Source: Patescibacteria group bacterium (GTDB taxonomy: Bacteria > Patescibacteriota > Minisyncoccia > Phycocordibacterales > UBA2100). From it: 38,422 nt of DNA. Under the pieces are notes generated by a model. It was not told the DNA's origin and did not search any database. It saw only the letters and a list, made by a program, of their open reading frames with translations. The position numbers were made by a program, and so were the translations under genes. Below are positions 14,410-22,499 of the stretch, in pieces (within the stretch, counting starts at the first letter, position 1; each line of letters opens with the position of its first letter). Location of the stretch: positions 1-38,422 of the forward strand of contig JANLHO010000057.1 in NCBI GenBank assembly GCA_024654485.1, written 5' to 3'.

Positions 14410-15675
14410 ATGGACGTATTGCTTGTGGGCGGTGGTGGGCGCGAGCACTCCCTCGCGTGGAAGCTCGCGCAGTCGCCGCAGATAGGCAAGCTCTATATCG
14501 CTCCCGGCAACGGCGGCACGGCGCGTCTGGGCGAGAATGTTCCCATCGGGGCGATGGAATTTGAAAAGCTGGCGGATTTTGCCGCAGAAAAGAATGTCGG
14601 ACTTACGGTGTGCAGCATGGACGATCCGCTTGCCGCCGGTATCGTGGACCTTTTTCGGGAGCGCGGCTTGCGGATATGGGGTCCTTCCAAGTCGGCGGCC
14701 AGAGTAGAAAGCTCCAAAGCATTCGCCAAGCAGCTCATGAGCGATGCGAAAGTCCCGACCGCAGCTTTCAAGGTCTTCACCGCATACGCACCCGCTCTAG
14801 GGTATGTGCGCCGGCAGGGCGTACCTATCGTCATAAAGGCGAGCGGTCTCGCACTCGGCAAGGGAGTGTATGTGTGCAAGACAGTGGAGGAAGCGGAGGC
14901 CGCTCTAAAAGAAATTCTGGTAGACAGAGTACACAATGATGCGGGCAGCGAGGTCGTGATAGAGGAATTTCTGGACGGTCCGGAGATATCCATACACGCT
15001 CTTTGCGACGGATCCACGCACCTCATGTTCCCCCCGTCGCAGGATCACAAAACTATATTTGAAGGCAATGAAGGTCCAATGACGGGCGGGATGGGTACAT
15101 ACGTCCCGGTACCGTGGGTGGATGAGGATGCTATGAGCGGCATAGAGGCGCAGGTGGTGGGGCCGACGCTTGACGCTCTTGGTCGCTCCGGCGTGCAATT
15201 CACAGGCCTTCTTTACCCGGGGCTAAAGATGACGGCGGAGGGACCGAAGGTGCTGGAGTTCAATGCGCGCTTCGGCGACCCCGAATGCCAAGCCTACATG
15301 CGCCTCATGAAGAGCGATCTTCTGGAGCTACTGGAGGCATCCGCCGATGGCACATTGGATGGCGTGCGAATTGAGTGGCAAAGCGGCTTCGCCGTCAACA
15401 TAGTCATAGCTTCCGGCGGCTATCCGGGAGAGTACAAAAAAGGACTTCCCATCACGGGCATAGAGGAGGCGGAGAAGATATCCGGCGTCGTCGTGTTTCA
15501 CGCGGGTACGAGATTGGAGGGTGACGTGCCCGTTACGAACGGCGGGCGCGTACTCGGAGTGTCGGCTGTGGGGCGGACTCTCAAGGAAGCTCTGGACAGT
15601 GCCTACAAAGCCGCCGATACAATTCAATTTGAGGGCAAATACTTCCGCCGCGATATAGGAGCGGGGGCGCTATGA
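14410..15675 (+). CDS. purD: Phosphoribosylamine-glycine ligase (GARS)
   Basis: ATP-grasp enzyme of purine synthesis that joins glycine to phosphoribosylamine. MDVLLVGGGGREHSLAWKL is the classic N terminus; the ATP-grasp core includes PIVIKASGLALGKGV and VVIEEFLDGPEISIHAL; GLLYPGLKM and EFNARFGDPECQ are also typical. The start at 14410 is preferred over ATG 14380: TG-A-TACAAT (box 14397-14402) lies 7 bases upstream. The product is 421 residues. I see no other pur gene here. It overlaps the next gene through ATGA. Confidence 0.97.
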   Translation: MDVLLVGGGGREHSLAWKLAQSPQIGKLYIAPGNGGTARLGENVPIGAMEFEKLADFAAEKNVGLTVCSMDDPLAAGIVDLFRERGLRIWGPSKSAARVESSKAFAKQLMSDAKVPTAAFKVFTAYAPALGYVRRQGVPIVIKASGLALGKGVYVCKTVEEAEAALKEILVDRVHNDAGSEVVIEEFLDGPEISIHALCDGSTHLMFPPSQDHKTIFEGNEGPMTGGMGTYVPVPWVDEDAMSGIEAQVVGPTLDALGRSGVQFTGLLYPGLKMTAEGPKVLEFNARFGDPECQAYMRLMKSDLLELLEASADGTLDGVRIEWQSGFAVNIVIASGGYPGEYKKGLPITGIEEAEKISGVVVFHAGTRLEGDVPVTNGGRVLGVSAVGRTLKEALDSAYKAADTIQFEGKYFRRDIGAGAL

Positions 15676-16247
15676 TCGTTTGGCCTGTCATCGTTGGTTC
15701 GGTCATAAACCTTTTCGGGAGTTCATACTACATCTGGAACACGATTCGGGGAGTGACGAAACCTAATCGTGTCACTTGGCTCATGTGGGCAATTGCGCCC
15801 CTGATCGGGAGCGCAGCAGCTTTCACGAGCGGAGTGTCGTGGGCGGTCTTGCCTGTCTTTATGTCCGGATTTTTCCCACTGCTCGTATTCCTCTCATCAT
15901 TTGTCAATAAGAACGCTTACTGGCAACTTGGGAGATTCGACTATGTATGCGGTGGTATTTCCGCGCTAGCGCTCCTGCTATGGGCACTTACTAGCAATCC
16001 TATCATCGCGATCATTCTCGCTATAGCAGCAGACGCGTTCGCCGGTATCCCCACCGTTATCAAAGCATGGAAATACCCCGAGACTGAAACGGCTACAGGA
16101 TACGCGGCGAACGGCATCAACAACCTGACGAGTTTTTTCGTTATTAGGCAGTGGACGTTCGCAAGTTATGCTTTCCCGCTATATCTCGTCGCAATGAACA
16201 CGTATTTTGTCTTCGCCCTTCTTAGGAAGCGTGTGAGGTTTTCCTGA
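15672..16247 (+). CDS. Multi-pass membrane protein, possibly PQ-loop/SemiSWEET-like
   Basis: 191 residues with about six to seven hydrophobic helices. Two similar halves can be guessed: WPVIVGSVINLFGSSYYIWNTIRGVTKPNRVTWLMWAI and GIPTVIKAWKYPETETATGYAANGINNLTSFF. The helix-N/P-W arrangement reminds me of PQ-loop transporters, but I do not recognise the family with confidence. The ATG overlaps the purD stop (ATGA), so it is translationally coupled to purD and may share its regulation. Confidence 0.6.
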   Translation: MIVWPVIVGSVINLFGSSYYIWNTIRGVTKPNRVTWLMWAIAPLIGSAAAFTSGVSWAVLPVFMSGFFPLLVFLSSFVNKNAYWQLGRFDYVCGGISALALLLWALTSNPIIAIILAIAADAFAGIPTVIKAWKYPETETATGYAANGINNLTSFFVIRQWTFASYAFPLYLVAMNTYFVFALLRKRVRFS

Positions 16248-16259
16248 TATACTTTTCAC

Positions 16260-16364
16260 ATGCCTCCGACCACGCTGGAGCGGCAGCGTACCGCTGCGCC
16301 GCCGGACCCCGAAAGAAATAACGGACGCCACATGGCTGTTGTAGAATTAGTCTATGCTTGGTAA
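16260..16364 (+). CDS. Possible 34-residue leader ORF before the VirD4/HerA-like ATPase
   Basis: An ATG at 16260 lies 6 bases after TG-A-TATACT (box 16248-16253), the same promoter-to-start geometry as the leaderless genes here. The frame ends at TAA 16362-16364, overlapping the ATPase start (16354) by 11 bases in another frame. It contains the palindrome GCGGCAGCG-TAC-CGCTGCGCCGC. The peptide resembles nothing known. It may be a leader peptide or an incidental ORF behind a real promoter. Confidence 0.35.
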   Translation: MPPTTLERQRTAAPPDPERNNGRHMAVVELVYAW

Positions 16365-19212
16365 TGCTCTGGGAACGAGATTGGAGGTAGGGCATCCTAT
16401 TTCCGACGGGGCAGGGAAGTTCAAATCCCCCGAAGAGGAGCTTACTTATTTGCGCGAGCGCGTACGCCAGCAGGAAGAAAAGCTTGAGACGCCCAAGAGC
16501 AAATTTGAGCACGACCGCATCGCGCACCGCGAGGTAGCGTCATACGCGGAAGTGCCAGCCGCGACCATCTTGCATGAGACGGTAGTGATGGCGGAGCACG
16601 ACATCATCCACCACGTCCTGAAGCTGGAGCCGGAAACGCACGACAAGCAGGTAGACGAGATACTGCGGCTCGTCCAGCAGCACGGCATCAGGAACGCGCT
16701 CTCGGTTGCTGCCCGCATGAAAAACCCGCATTTGGAGGACGATGTACACCGCGCGCTCGTGCGCTACATCGCGGAAGGACTGCCGGACAAGGGGATGGCT
16801 CCGCCGGAGAAAGTGCGCCGCGCTCTAAATATGGTCCTATTTGAGATACATCCGCAAGCGCACGGCGAGGGCGATAAGCAGGAGACGCAGCAGCACAAGC
16901 TGGAGCAGCTTCTTTCTTCTTCCGAGCAGCTCTACGCGGGTCTCCTCTCACTCATAGATTCGCACGAAGGGTTCTCCCTTGAGATCGCCGTCCCAGAAGG
17001 GAGCGAGGAGGCGTATCTCTACCTTGGCGTGCCGCGTGCGAAGAAGGTACTCGCCGAGCGCCTCATATCATCGGTATTCCCGAACGCCCGCGTCTCGGAA
17101 TCACGGGGCGATTACAATATTTTCAATTTTGACGGCGTACACGCCGCTTCGTACGCCACGCTCGCCGACCATGCATCACTCCCCCTGAAGACGCCGGACA
17201 TGTTTGAGCACGACCCGATGAACGTGCTCTTGGCGGCTTTCGCGAAGATAGCGAAGCATGGCGAGGGTGCGGCCATGCAGATAACCGTCTCAACCGCAGG
17301 CGACAGATACAACCATCATTACAAGAAGGTACTGCGACAGCTGGAAAAGGGCCACAACTTCCGCAAGGCCATCAAGGTCGCCGAGTCGGAGATAGGAGAG
17401 GCGCTCCAGACGGTGGCGAAGCAGATATTTTTGCCCAAAGAATACGAGATGGAGGTTGAGCGCCAGTTTCGCCGCTCATCCGATCAGGTGGCGACCGAGG
17501 AGATAACGCGCAAGGTCAAGACACGCATCGCTCCGACCTCCATACGCCTCGTGGCATCGGCCCCCTCAAAGGAGCGCGCTCGCGAGCTGCTTAGCAATCT
17601 GGAGGCGCCCTTCGGCCAATACGACAATTCGCGCGGCAACCGCATCAAATTCAAGCGCGTCTCAAGCTGGGGCTTGGCGGATTTTCTGCGCGATTTCACT
17701 TACAGGGCATTTGACAGCTCTATCGCCATGCCGCTATCGCTCGCCGAAGTGACCTCCGTATTCCACTTCACCGCCGAGCGCGTGACGACCTCGCGCGAGC
17801 TCAAGCGCAGCTTCGCCAAGCAATCCCCCGCGCCGGTGGAGACCGCGCCCGACGGAATCACGGTAGGGATCAACTCGTACGGCGCCGACGAGACGCCCGT
17901 GCGCTTCGGCTCGCAAGACCGCCTGCGGCACGCCTACGTAATCGGGCAGACGGGTACCGGTAAGACCGGCCTCATCAAGAACATGATAATTCAGGACATA
18001 AAGAACGGGGAGGGTGTCGCTTTCATAGATCCCCACGGCAACGACATAGAGGACGTGCTCGCCAGCATCCCGCCGGAGCGGATGAACGACGTAATATACT
18101 TTGATCCCGCATACACCGAGCGTCCGATGGGTCTCAACATGCTGGAATACGACCGCTCGCGCCCCGAGATGAAGACCTTCGTCGTGGACGAAGTGTACGG
18201 AATCTTCCGCAAGCTATACGCCGACGTGCCGGAGGCCTTCGGGCCGATGTTTGAGCAATACTACCGCAACGCCGTGCAGCTGGTCGTGGAGGATCCGGAT
18301 ACCGGCTCCACTTTCGTGGAAATACCGCGCGTTTTCGCCGACCCGCAGTTCCGCTCGCTGAAGATAGCGCATTGCAAGAATCCCATCATAGTGCAATTTT
18401 GGCGGAAGATCGCGGAGCAGGCGCAGGGCGACCCCTCGCTTGAGAACGTAGCACCGTACATCACTTCCAAATTTGACGTATTCCTCACCAACGACATCAT
18501 GCGCCCTATCGTCAGTCAGGAGAAGTCGGCTTTCAACTTCCGCGAGATAATGGACGGCAAGAAGATATTCCTAGCCAATCTCTCCAAGGGTCGCCTAGGC
18601 GACCGCAACACCGCGCTCCTCGGGCTAATACTCGTATCAAAATTCCTGCAGGCCGCATTCTCACGCGTGGACACGCGCGGCGAGCTTCCGGTCTTCTATC
18701 TTTACATAGACGAGTTCCAGAACTTCGCGACACCCTCAATAGCCACCATCCTCTCCGAGGCGCGCAAATACAAGCTCTCACTCACGATAGCGCACCAATT
18801 CATCGCGCAGCTTGAGGAGGACATCCGCGATTCCGTTATAGGCAACGTCGGTACGAAAGCATCCTTCCGAATCGGCACGCAGGACGCGGAATTCCTTGAG
18901 AAGCAATTTGAGCCGCTCTTTAGCGCACAGGACCTTGAGAATCTACCCAACCGCACCGCCGTCCTCTCGCTATTGGTCAACGGCGTACCGGCGCGGCCTT
19001 TCACGATCCGCACCGCCGACCTGCCGATAATGGACTACTCCAACATAGACGCTATGAAAGAACTTTCTTATCGCACATACGGAAAGGACAGGGAAGAGGT
19101 GGAGGCAGATATACGCCGCAAATTTGACGCGGCATACGGCAAAAAGCCCGCAGGCGGACTATCCGGTCTGGATATGTCTGGCCTGCCCGACCCGTCGTCG
19201 CTGTATCAGTAG
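16354..19212 (+). CDS. VirD4/TraD/HerA-like P-loop ATPase
   Basis: A 952-residue protein. Residues 1-200 are charged and partly coiled coil; the middle is unassigned; the C-terminal half is a FtsK/HerA-type motor. Walker A is IGQTGTGKT at about 530-538, followed by VAFIDPHGNDIEDVL; Walker B is LYIDEFQNFAT at about 785-795, followed by SEARKYKLSLTIAHQFIAQL. These match type IV secretion coupling proteins and their DUF87 relatives. No transmembrane helix, relaxase or other T4SS gene is visible, so a role in DNA or protein transport is inference. TAGAAT (16342-16347) lies 6 bases before the ATG. Confidence 0.85.
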   Translation: MLGNALGTRLEVGHPISDGAGKFKSPEEELTYLRERVRQQEEKLETPKSKFEHDRIAHREVASYAEVPAATILHETVVMAEHDIIHHVLKLEPETHDKQVDEILRLVQQHGIRNALSVAARMKNPHLEDDVHRALVRYIAEGLPDKGMAPPEKVRRALNMVLFEIHPQAHGEGDKQETQQHKLEQLLSSSEQLYAGLLSLIDSHEGFSLEIAVPEGSEEAYLYLGVPRAKKVLAERLISSVFPNARVSESRGDYNIFNFDGVHAASYATLADHASLPLKTPDMFEHDPMNVLLAAFAKIAKHGEGAAMQITVSTAGDRYNHHYKKVLRQLEKGHNFRKAIKVAESEIGEALQTVAKQIFLPKEYEMEVERQFRRSSDQVATEEITRKVKTRIAPTSIRLVASAPSKERARELLSNLEAPFGQYDNSRGNRIKFKRVSSWGLADFLRDFTYRAFDSSIAMPLSLAEVTSVFHFTAERVTTSRELKRSFAKQSPAPVETAPDGITVGINSYGADETPVRFGSQDRLRHAYVIGQTGTGKTGLIKNMIIQDIKNGEGVAFIDPHGNDIEDVLASIPPERMNDVIYFDPAYTERPMGLNMLEYDRSRPEMKTFVVDEVYGIFRKLYADVPEAFGPMFEQYYRNAVQLVVEDPDTGSTFVEIPRVFADPQFRSLKIAHCKNPIIVQFWRKIAEQAQGDPSLENVAPYITSKFDVFLTNDIMRPIVSQEKSAFNFREIMDGKKIFLANLSKGRLGDRNTALLGLILVSKFLQAAFSRVDTRGELPVFYLYIDEFQNFATPSIATILSEARKYKLSLTIAHQFIAQLEEDIRDSVIGNVGTKASFRIGTQDAEFLEKQFEPLFSAQDLENLPNRTAVLSLLVNGVPARPFTIRTADLPIMDYSNIDAMKELSYRTYGKDREEVEADIRRKFDAAYGKKPAGGLSGLDMSGLPDPSSLYQ

Positions 19213-19245
19213 TTTTTGCCGTAGAAACATGCTACATTGTCGCTC

Positions 19246-19851
19246 ATGAAGCACCCCAAAGAAGAACGAACGCTGGTCATCATCAAGCCCGACGGCGTGC
19301 AGCGCGGGCTCATAGGCGAGATAGTCAAGCGATACGAAGGCCTCGGACTCAAGCTCGTAGGTCTCAAGATGCTCGTTCCGGATCCCGCGCACGTGGAGGC
19401 GCACTACACGCTGGATCCCGAGTGGCGGAAGGTGACGGGGGAGAAGACGATAAAATCGTACAGAGAAAAAGGGCTCACGCCCCCGTCGGAGGATCCGCTT
19501 GAGATAACGGCGAAGATACTCGCCAACCTCAAGAAATACCTGACCGCCGGCCCCGTCATCGCCATGGTCTGGGAAGGCGCGCACGCGGTCAAAATAGTCC
19601 GAAAGATTACGGGCGGCACGGAGCCGCTGACTTCCGACGTCGGCACCATACGGGGCGATTATGTGCTTGATTCGTACACCATGGCCGACGCCGACAACCG
19701 CGCGGTACGCAACCTGATCCATGCATCGGGCTCGGCAGGGGAGGCGGAAGCAGAGATAGCGCATTGGTTCAAGCCCGGAGAGCTCACCGACTATCGCATC
19801 ATCCACGAGGAGATTCTCTACGACGTCAATCTAGACGGCATCTTGGAGTAA
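19246..19851 (+). CDS. ndk: Nucleoside diphosphate kinase, long form
   Basis: Transfers the gamma phosphate from ATP to NDPs through a phospho-histidine. ERTLVIIKPDGVQRGLIGEI opens the fold; the catalytic histidine is H159 in NLIHASGSAGEAEAEI. At 201 residues it is about 50 longer than the classic 140-150; the extra part (about 61-100, KVTGEKTIKS...LANLKKYL) sits after the Kpn-loop side of the fold. The start is ATG 19246, because TG-C-TACATT (box 19233-19238) lies 7 bases upstream; a TTG at 19237 would fall inside that box. Confidence 0.95.
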   Translation: MKHPKEERTLVIIKPDGVQRGLIGEIVKRYEGLGLKLVGLKMLVPDPAHVEAHYTLDPEWRKVTGEKTIKSYREKGLTPPSEDPLEITAKILANLKKYLTAGPVIAMVWEGAHAVKIVRKITGGTEPLTSDVGTIRGDYVLDSYTMADADNRAVRNLIHASGSAGEAEAEIAHWFKPGELTDYRIIHEEILYDVNLDGILE

Positions 19852-19867
19852 CGTGTTGCGCCGTGTG

Positions 19868-19953
19868 CGCCGGCTGGGCGAGATTTCGCGCCCTGCGGGG
19901 CTTGCTTCGCTTCGGGCAGGTCCTCTCGGTCCCGAAATCTCGCCCCGCTGGCG
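19868..19953 (+). repeat. Stable inverted repeat downstream of ndk
   Basis: CGCCGGCTGGGCGAGATTTC (plus G; 19868-19888) pairs with 19933-19953 at 19 of 21 positions. The inner 13 bp (GGGCGAGATTTCG) are perfect. No T-run follows, so it may protect the ndk mRNA 3' end rather than terminate. Together with the next elements it fills a 374-base gene-free stretch (19852-20225). Confidence 0.65.
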
Positions 19954-19992
19954 CTGCGATGTTTTGGAGCTCATGTTTCCATCTGCCAAGCG

Positions 19993-20041
19993 GTATACCA
20001 CCACACCCACTTAGTGCACTAAGTGGGTGTGGTGGTATACT
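19993..20041 (+). promoter_or_regulatory. 48-nt perfect palindrome with built-in -10 box
   Basis: 19993-20040 reads the same on both strands: GTATACCACCACACCCACTT then AGTG and the mirror half. The right edge carries GGTGGTATACT, with TATACT at 20036-20041, 6 bases before the predicted start of the small RNA. Related inverted repeats precede pyrB (also exactly 48 nt) and the DUF3298 gene. It is probably an operator or a bidirectional promoter. Confidence 0.75.
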
Positions 20042-20047
20042 TCTAAC

Positions 20048-20199
20048 AGCGGCCGGTACTTTAACCTGCTTGGTACAAGAAAGGGATTCTCATATCGTCG
20101 TAAGTATTACACTTGCGTACTGCGGAAACCCACCTGGATTCAAACCCCAGGCTTGCCGTACCGCCGCTACCAAAAAACTCCGCAATAGCGGAGTTTTTT
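20048..20199 (+). ncRNA. Candidate small structured RNA with own promoter and terminator
   Basis: Predicted +1 is A20048, 6 bases after TATACT. The first bases AGCGGCCGGTAC (20048-20059) pair with GTACCGCCGCT (20158-20168) apart from one bulged C, closing a multibranch fold. Inner helices include CTTG-GTA-CAAG, GTAAGT/ACTTGC and CCTGG/CCAGG. An intrinsic terminator follows immediately. No conserved motif of SRP RNA, 6S RNA or RNase P was seen, and there is no ORF of note. The identity is unknown. Confidence 0.5.
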
Positions 20200-20201
20200 G
20201 G
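20170..20201 (+). terminator. Intrinsic terminator (bidirectional form)
   Basis: A perfect 14-bp stem CCAAAAAACTCCGC / GCGGAGTTTTTTGG with AATA loop ends the small RNA. The T6 lies in the stem, so it can work on either strand. The next promoter box (TACACT, 20214-20219) starts 13 bases later. Confidence 0.85.
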
Positions 20202-20225
20202 TGACGCGGATGATACACTTGTACG

Positions 20226-21083
20226 ATGCAAGCATCCAAGCTCACCTTTTGCGGCGGGACAGGAGCGGTGACCGGTGCGAATTTCCTCTTAGAGTATGGC
20301 GAACCGCCAGCCGGAGGGAAGCTCTTGGTGGATTGCGGAAGCTATCAGGGTGACCGCGAGCTGGAGAAGTCCAATGCGATGCCGTTCTCGTACGACCCCA
20401 AGAGCGTCGGAGATCTGCTCGTCACACATGCTCATCAAGACCACATAGGCCGCATCCCGAAGCTCGTACGCGACGGATTTTGCGGCGTCATCCACTCTAC
20501 GCCCGCCACACGCGACCTCTCTGAAGTCATGTTTGAGGATGCGCTGGGGATCATGGAGAGGCACGCGCAGCAATTCGGACGCGAGCCGCTGTATGCGAAG
20601 GAGGATGTGGAGCGCGCCCTTTCGCTCTGGCAGACGCGCGATTATCACGACGCCTTTGCCGTCGGTGACGCGGAAGCGATGTTTCTGGACGCGGGGCACA
20701 TTCTCGGCTCCGCTCTCGTGCGGCTTTCGCGTTCGGGACGCACTATTCTTTTTACAGGAGATCTCGGCAATACGCCGGAGCCGCTTTTGCGAGATACGGA
20801 GCATGCTGAGTCTGGCGAGGAGCCGCACTATATCGTCATGGAGAGCGTATACGGGGATCGCCTGCATGAGGGACGCGAAGAACGCCGCGAATTCCTGCAC
20901 ACCGTCATAGAAGACGTGCGCAAGCGAAGCGGAGTCTTGCTCATACCGTCGTTCTCCATAGAGCGCACGCAGGTTCTTCTGTACGAGCTCAATTCCATGG
21001 TGGAGGACGGGCAGATGCGCTCACTTCCCATATACCTGGATTCTCCTCTGGCACGACGCGTCACGGATATAGTCCGGAAATAG
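20226..21083 (+). CDS. Metallo-beta-lactamase/beta-CASP nuclease, N-terminal part (stops at in-frame TAG)
   Basis: RNase of the MBL-beta-CASP superfamily (RNase J/CPSF-73-like), which processes or degrades RNA using zinc. The motif HAHQDHIGR is at 68-76; GHILGSA, GDLGN, ESVYGDRLH, IPSFSIERTQ and LDSPLARRVTDI follow in the correct order. The protein ends after 285 residues at TAG 21081-21083, in the middle of the beta-CASP domain. The same frame continues as the next entry, so this is one gene interrupted by a single amber codon. TG-A-TACACT lies 6 bases before the ATG. Confidence 0.85.
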   Translation: MQASKLTFCGGTGAVTGANFLLEYGEPPAGGKLLVDCGSYQGDRELEKSNAMPFSYDPKSVGDLLVTHAHQDHIGRIPKLVRDGFCGVIHSTPATRDLSEVMFEDALGIMERHAQQFGREPLYAKEDVERALSLWQTRDYHDAFAVGDAEAMFLDAGHILGSALVRLSRSGRTILFTGDLGNTPEPLLRDTEHAESGEEPHYIVMESVYGDRLHEGREERREFLHTVIEDVRKRSGVLLIPSFSIERTQVLLYELNSMVEDGQMRSLPIYLDSPLARRVTDIVRK

Positions 21084-21101
21084 ACCAAACTCTTCAACGA
21101 A

Positions 21102-21608
21102 ATGGCGCAGGCGCGTATAGAGGACGACGACGACCTGTTTTCTTTCCCCGGTCTTGAGGTTATAAAGAACACGGGAGAGTCGCGCGCCATCCACAAGACG
21201 GGGAATCCCAAAATAATCATCGCCGGAGCGGGGATGTCCAGCGGCGGAAGGATACGCTCGCACGAGCGCGAGTATCTGGGCGACAAAAATGCCACTGTGC
21301 TCTTCGTCGGCTATCAGACGCCGGGGTCGCTGGGCCGCCGCATACAGGATGGCGCGCGCGAAGTGGAGATAGACGGCGCGCGCGTTAAGGTGCGAGCCCA
21401 AATAGAGCGCCTTGGGGGCTACTCGGGACACGCGGACCGCGACCAATTGCTGGAATTCGTTGAGCACGCAGGCGGCTCCATTGAGAAAGTCTTCGTGGCC
21501 ATGGGCGAGCCGAAGAGCTCTATCTATCTTGCGCAGCGCATCCATGATTTTTTCGGTATCAACGCTACTGTGCCGGAGCAGGGGGACACGGTAGAGCTTG
21601 AGTGGTGA
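21102..21608 (+). CDS. Beta-CASP nuclease, C-terminal part (same frame after TAG)
   Basis: 168 residues from the first ATG after the amber codon; the frame is unbroken from 21084. It holds the rest of the family signature: PKIIIAGAGMSSGGRI, the NATVLFVGYQTPGSLGRRIQ block, and the final metal-binding GYSGHADRDQL. The junction would read DIVRK-[TAG]-TKLFNEMAQ, where relatives have an aromatic or histidine residue, so one base change restores a normal protein of about 460 residues. It may not be made separately, because no -10 box or ribosome site precedes it. Confidence 0.75.
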   Translation: MAQARIEDDDDLFSFPGLEVIKNTGESRAIHKTGNPKIIIAGAGMSSGGRIRSHEREYLGDKNATVLFVGYQTPGSLGRRIQDGAREVEIDGARVKVRAQIERLGGYSGHADRDQLLEFVEHAGGSIEKVFVAMGEPKSSIYLAQRIHDFFGINATVPEQGDTVELEW

Positions 21609-21659
21609 GTTTTGTGCGCCCGGATTCTATACACAGCACTTACAACGCGGTACACTTCT

Positions 21660-22349
21660 ATGGCAATGGTGCGCAAAACCCTTCATCCGAACCATACCAC
21701 TCCGCCGGCCAATTTTTGCAGGCTGCCCGATGGCTACGGAGTCGTGAAGATATGCGTGTCGGGTGCCGCAGACACTGGCACGTGCGGCTTGGACGCATTT
21801 GAGACGGCGAAGGAGCTGGGCCGCGAAATATCCAAGAAGGGGGCCATTATAACGACGGGCGCCACGACGGGTTTCCCCATGTATGCGGCGCTCGGCGCAA
21901 AGGATGAGTGCGGATTTTCTATCGGATTTTCCCCGGCATCAAACGAGCGCGAGCACGTGGAGGTCTACAAGCTTCCGCTGGAATTTATGGACGTCATTAT
22001 TTACACCGGATTTGGCTATTCCGGCCGCGACCTGCTGCTGGTGCGTTCTTCTGATGCCATAATAATAGGCTGCGGCCGCATCGGCACCATCAATGAGTTC
22101 TCGGTCGCCTTTGAGGATCGCCGCCCTATCGGCATCTTGGAAGGCTCGTGGGGGACGGACGAGATATTGCGCCAAATGATAAAAGAGGCGAACCGCCCGA
22201 ACGAAAAGCTTGTGTACGATTCGGACCCGAAGGCGCTCGTAGAGCGTCTTGTGGAGATGGTGAAGCATGACAAAGAGAAGACCATGCTGGTCTACAACAA
22301 TCACGACAGCCGGAGCGCGACCGGAAAGGATTCGGAGGTCGTCTTGTAG
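21660..22349 (+). CDS. SLOG/TIGR00725-like Rossmann-fold protein
   Basis: 229 residues related to the LOG/lysine-decarboxylase-like superfamily. KICVSGAADTGTC is the nucleotide-binding start, and GCGRIGTINEFSVAFEDRRPIGIL stands where PGGxGTxxE would be; the first G-G is changed to C-G. The glutamate of TINEF is kept. Function is unknown; relatives bind nucleotides or release bases. Start choice: ATG 21660 or 21666, 3 and 9 bases after TACACT (21651-21656). A second LOG-like gene lies at 13102, but the two are dissimilar overall. Confidence 0.75.
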   Translation: MAMVRKTLHPNHTTPPANFCRLPDGYGVVKICVSGAADTGTCGLDAFETAKELGREISKKGAIITTGATTGFPMYAALGAKDECGFSIGFSPASNEREHVEVYKLPLEFMDVIIYTGFGYSGRDLLLVRSSDAIIIGCGRIGTINEFSVAFEDRRPIGILEGSWGTDEILRQMIKEANRPNEKLVYDSDPKALVERLVEMVKHDKEKTMLVYNNHDSRSATGKDSEVVL

Positions 22350-22407
22350 GCCGATTTCGCGCACCCCCACCTCTCCACCCAGCTCCCGCGTGGGAATATC
22401 TTTCATC

Positions 22408-22438
22408 CCGATACTTAACATTTTTTGTTAAGTATCGG
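22408..22438. terminator. Hairpin between convergent genes
   Basis: CCGATACTTAAC / GTTAAGTATCGG, a perfect 12-bp stem with a loop of A and six T. It lies between the SLOG-like gene and rplT, which converge. There is no T-run outside the stem, so termination strength is uncertain. Confidence 0.5.
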
Positions 22439-22456
22439 TCTTGTGGCGAAAGCCAA

Positions 22457-22485
22457 AAAGCCCGGCACGTTTAGCGCCGGGCTTT
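22457..22485 (-). terminator. Intrinsic terminator of the infC-rpmI-rplT operon
   Basis: On the minus strand AAAGCCCGGC, a 9-base loop and GCCGGGCTTT are followed by TT, giving a five-T tail. It starts 15 bases after the rplT stop. Confidence 0.85.
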
Positions 22486-22499
22486 CGCAGACCGAGGAT

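Noticed and set aside
20048..20171. tRNA-like ends: AGCGGCC at the 5' side and CGCCGCT-A-CCA at the 3' side
   Set aside because: The length is about 125 bases, and the only T-arm-like segment (ATTCAAACC) lies too far from the acceptor strand with a poor stem. No D arm or anticodon arm can be placed, so I call it an unidentified small RNA.
21081..21083. TAG as a reassigned sense codon
   Set aside because: TAG terminates several ribosomal-protein genes at the expected family ends in this window, so it acts as a normal stop.
22408..22438. Strong intrinsic terminator for the SLOG-like gene
   Set aside because: The stem is perfect, but its T-run lies in the loop and not after the stem, so I list it only as a hairpin with low certainty.
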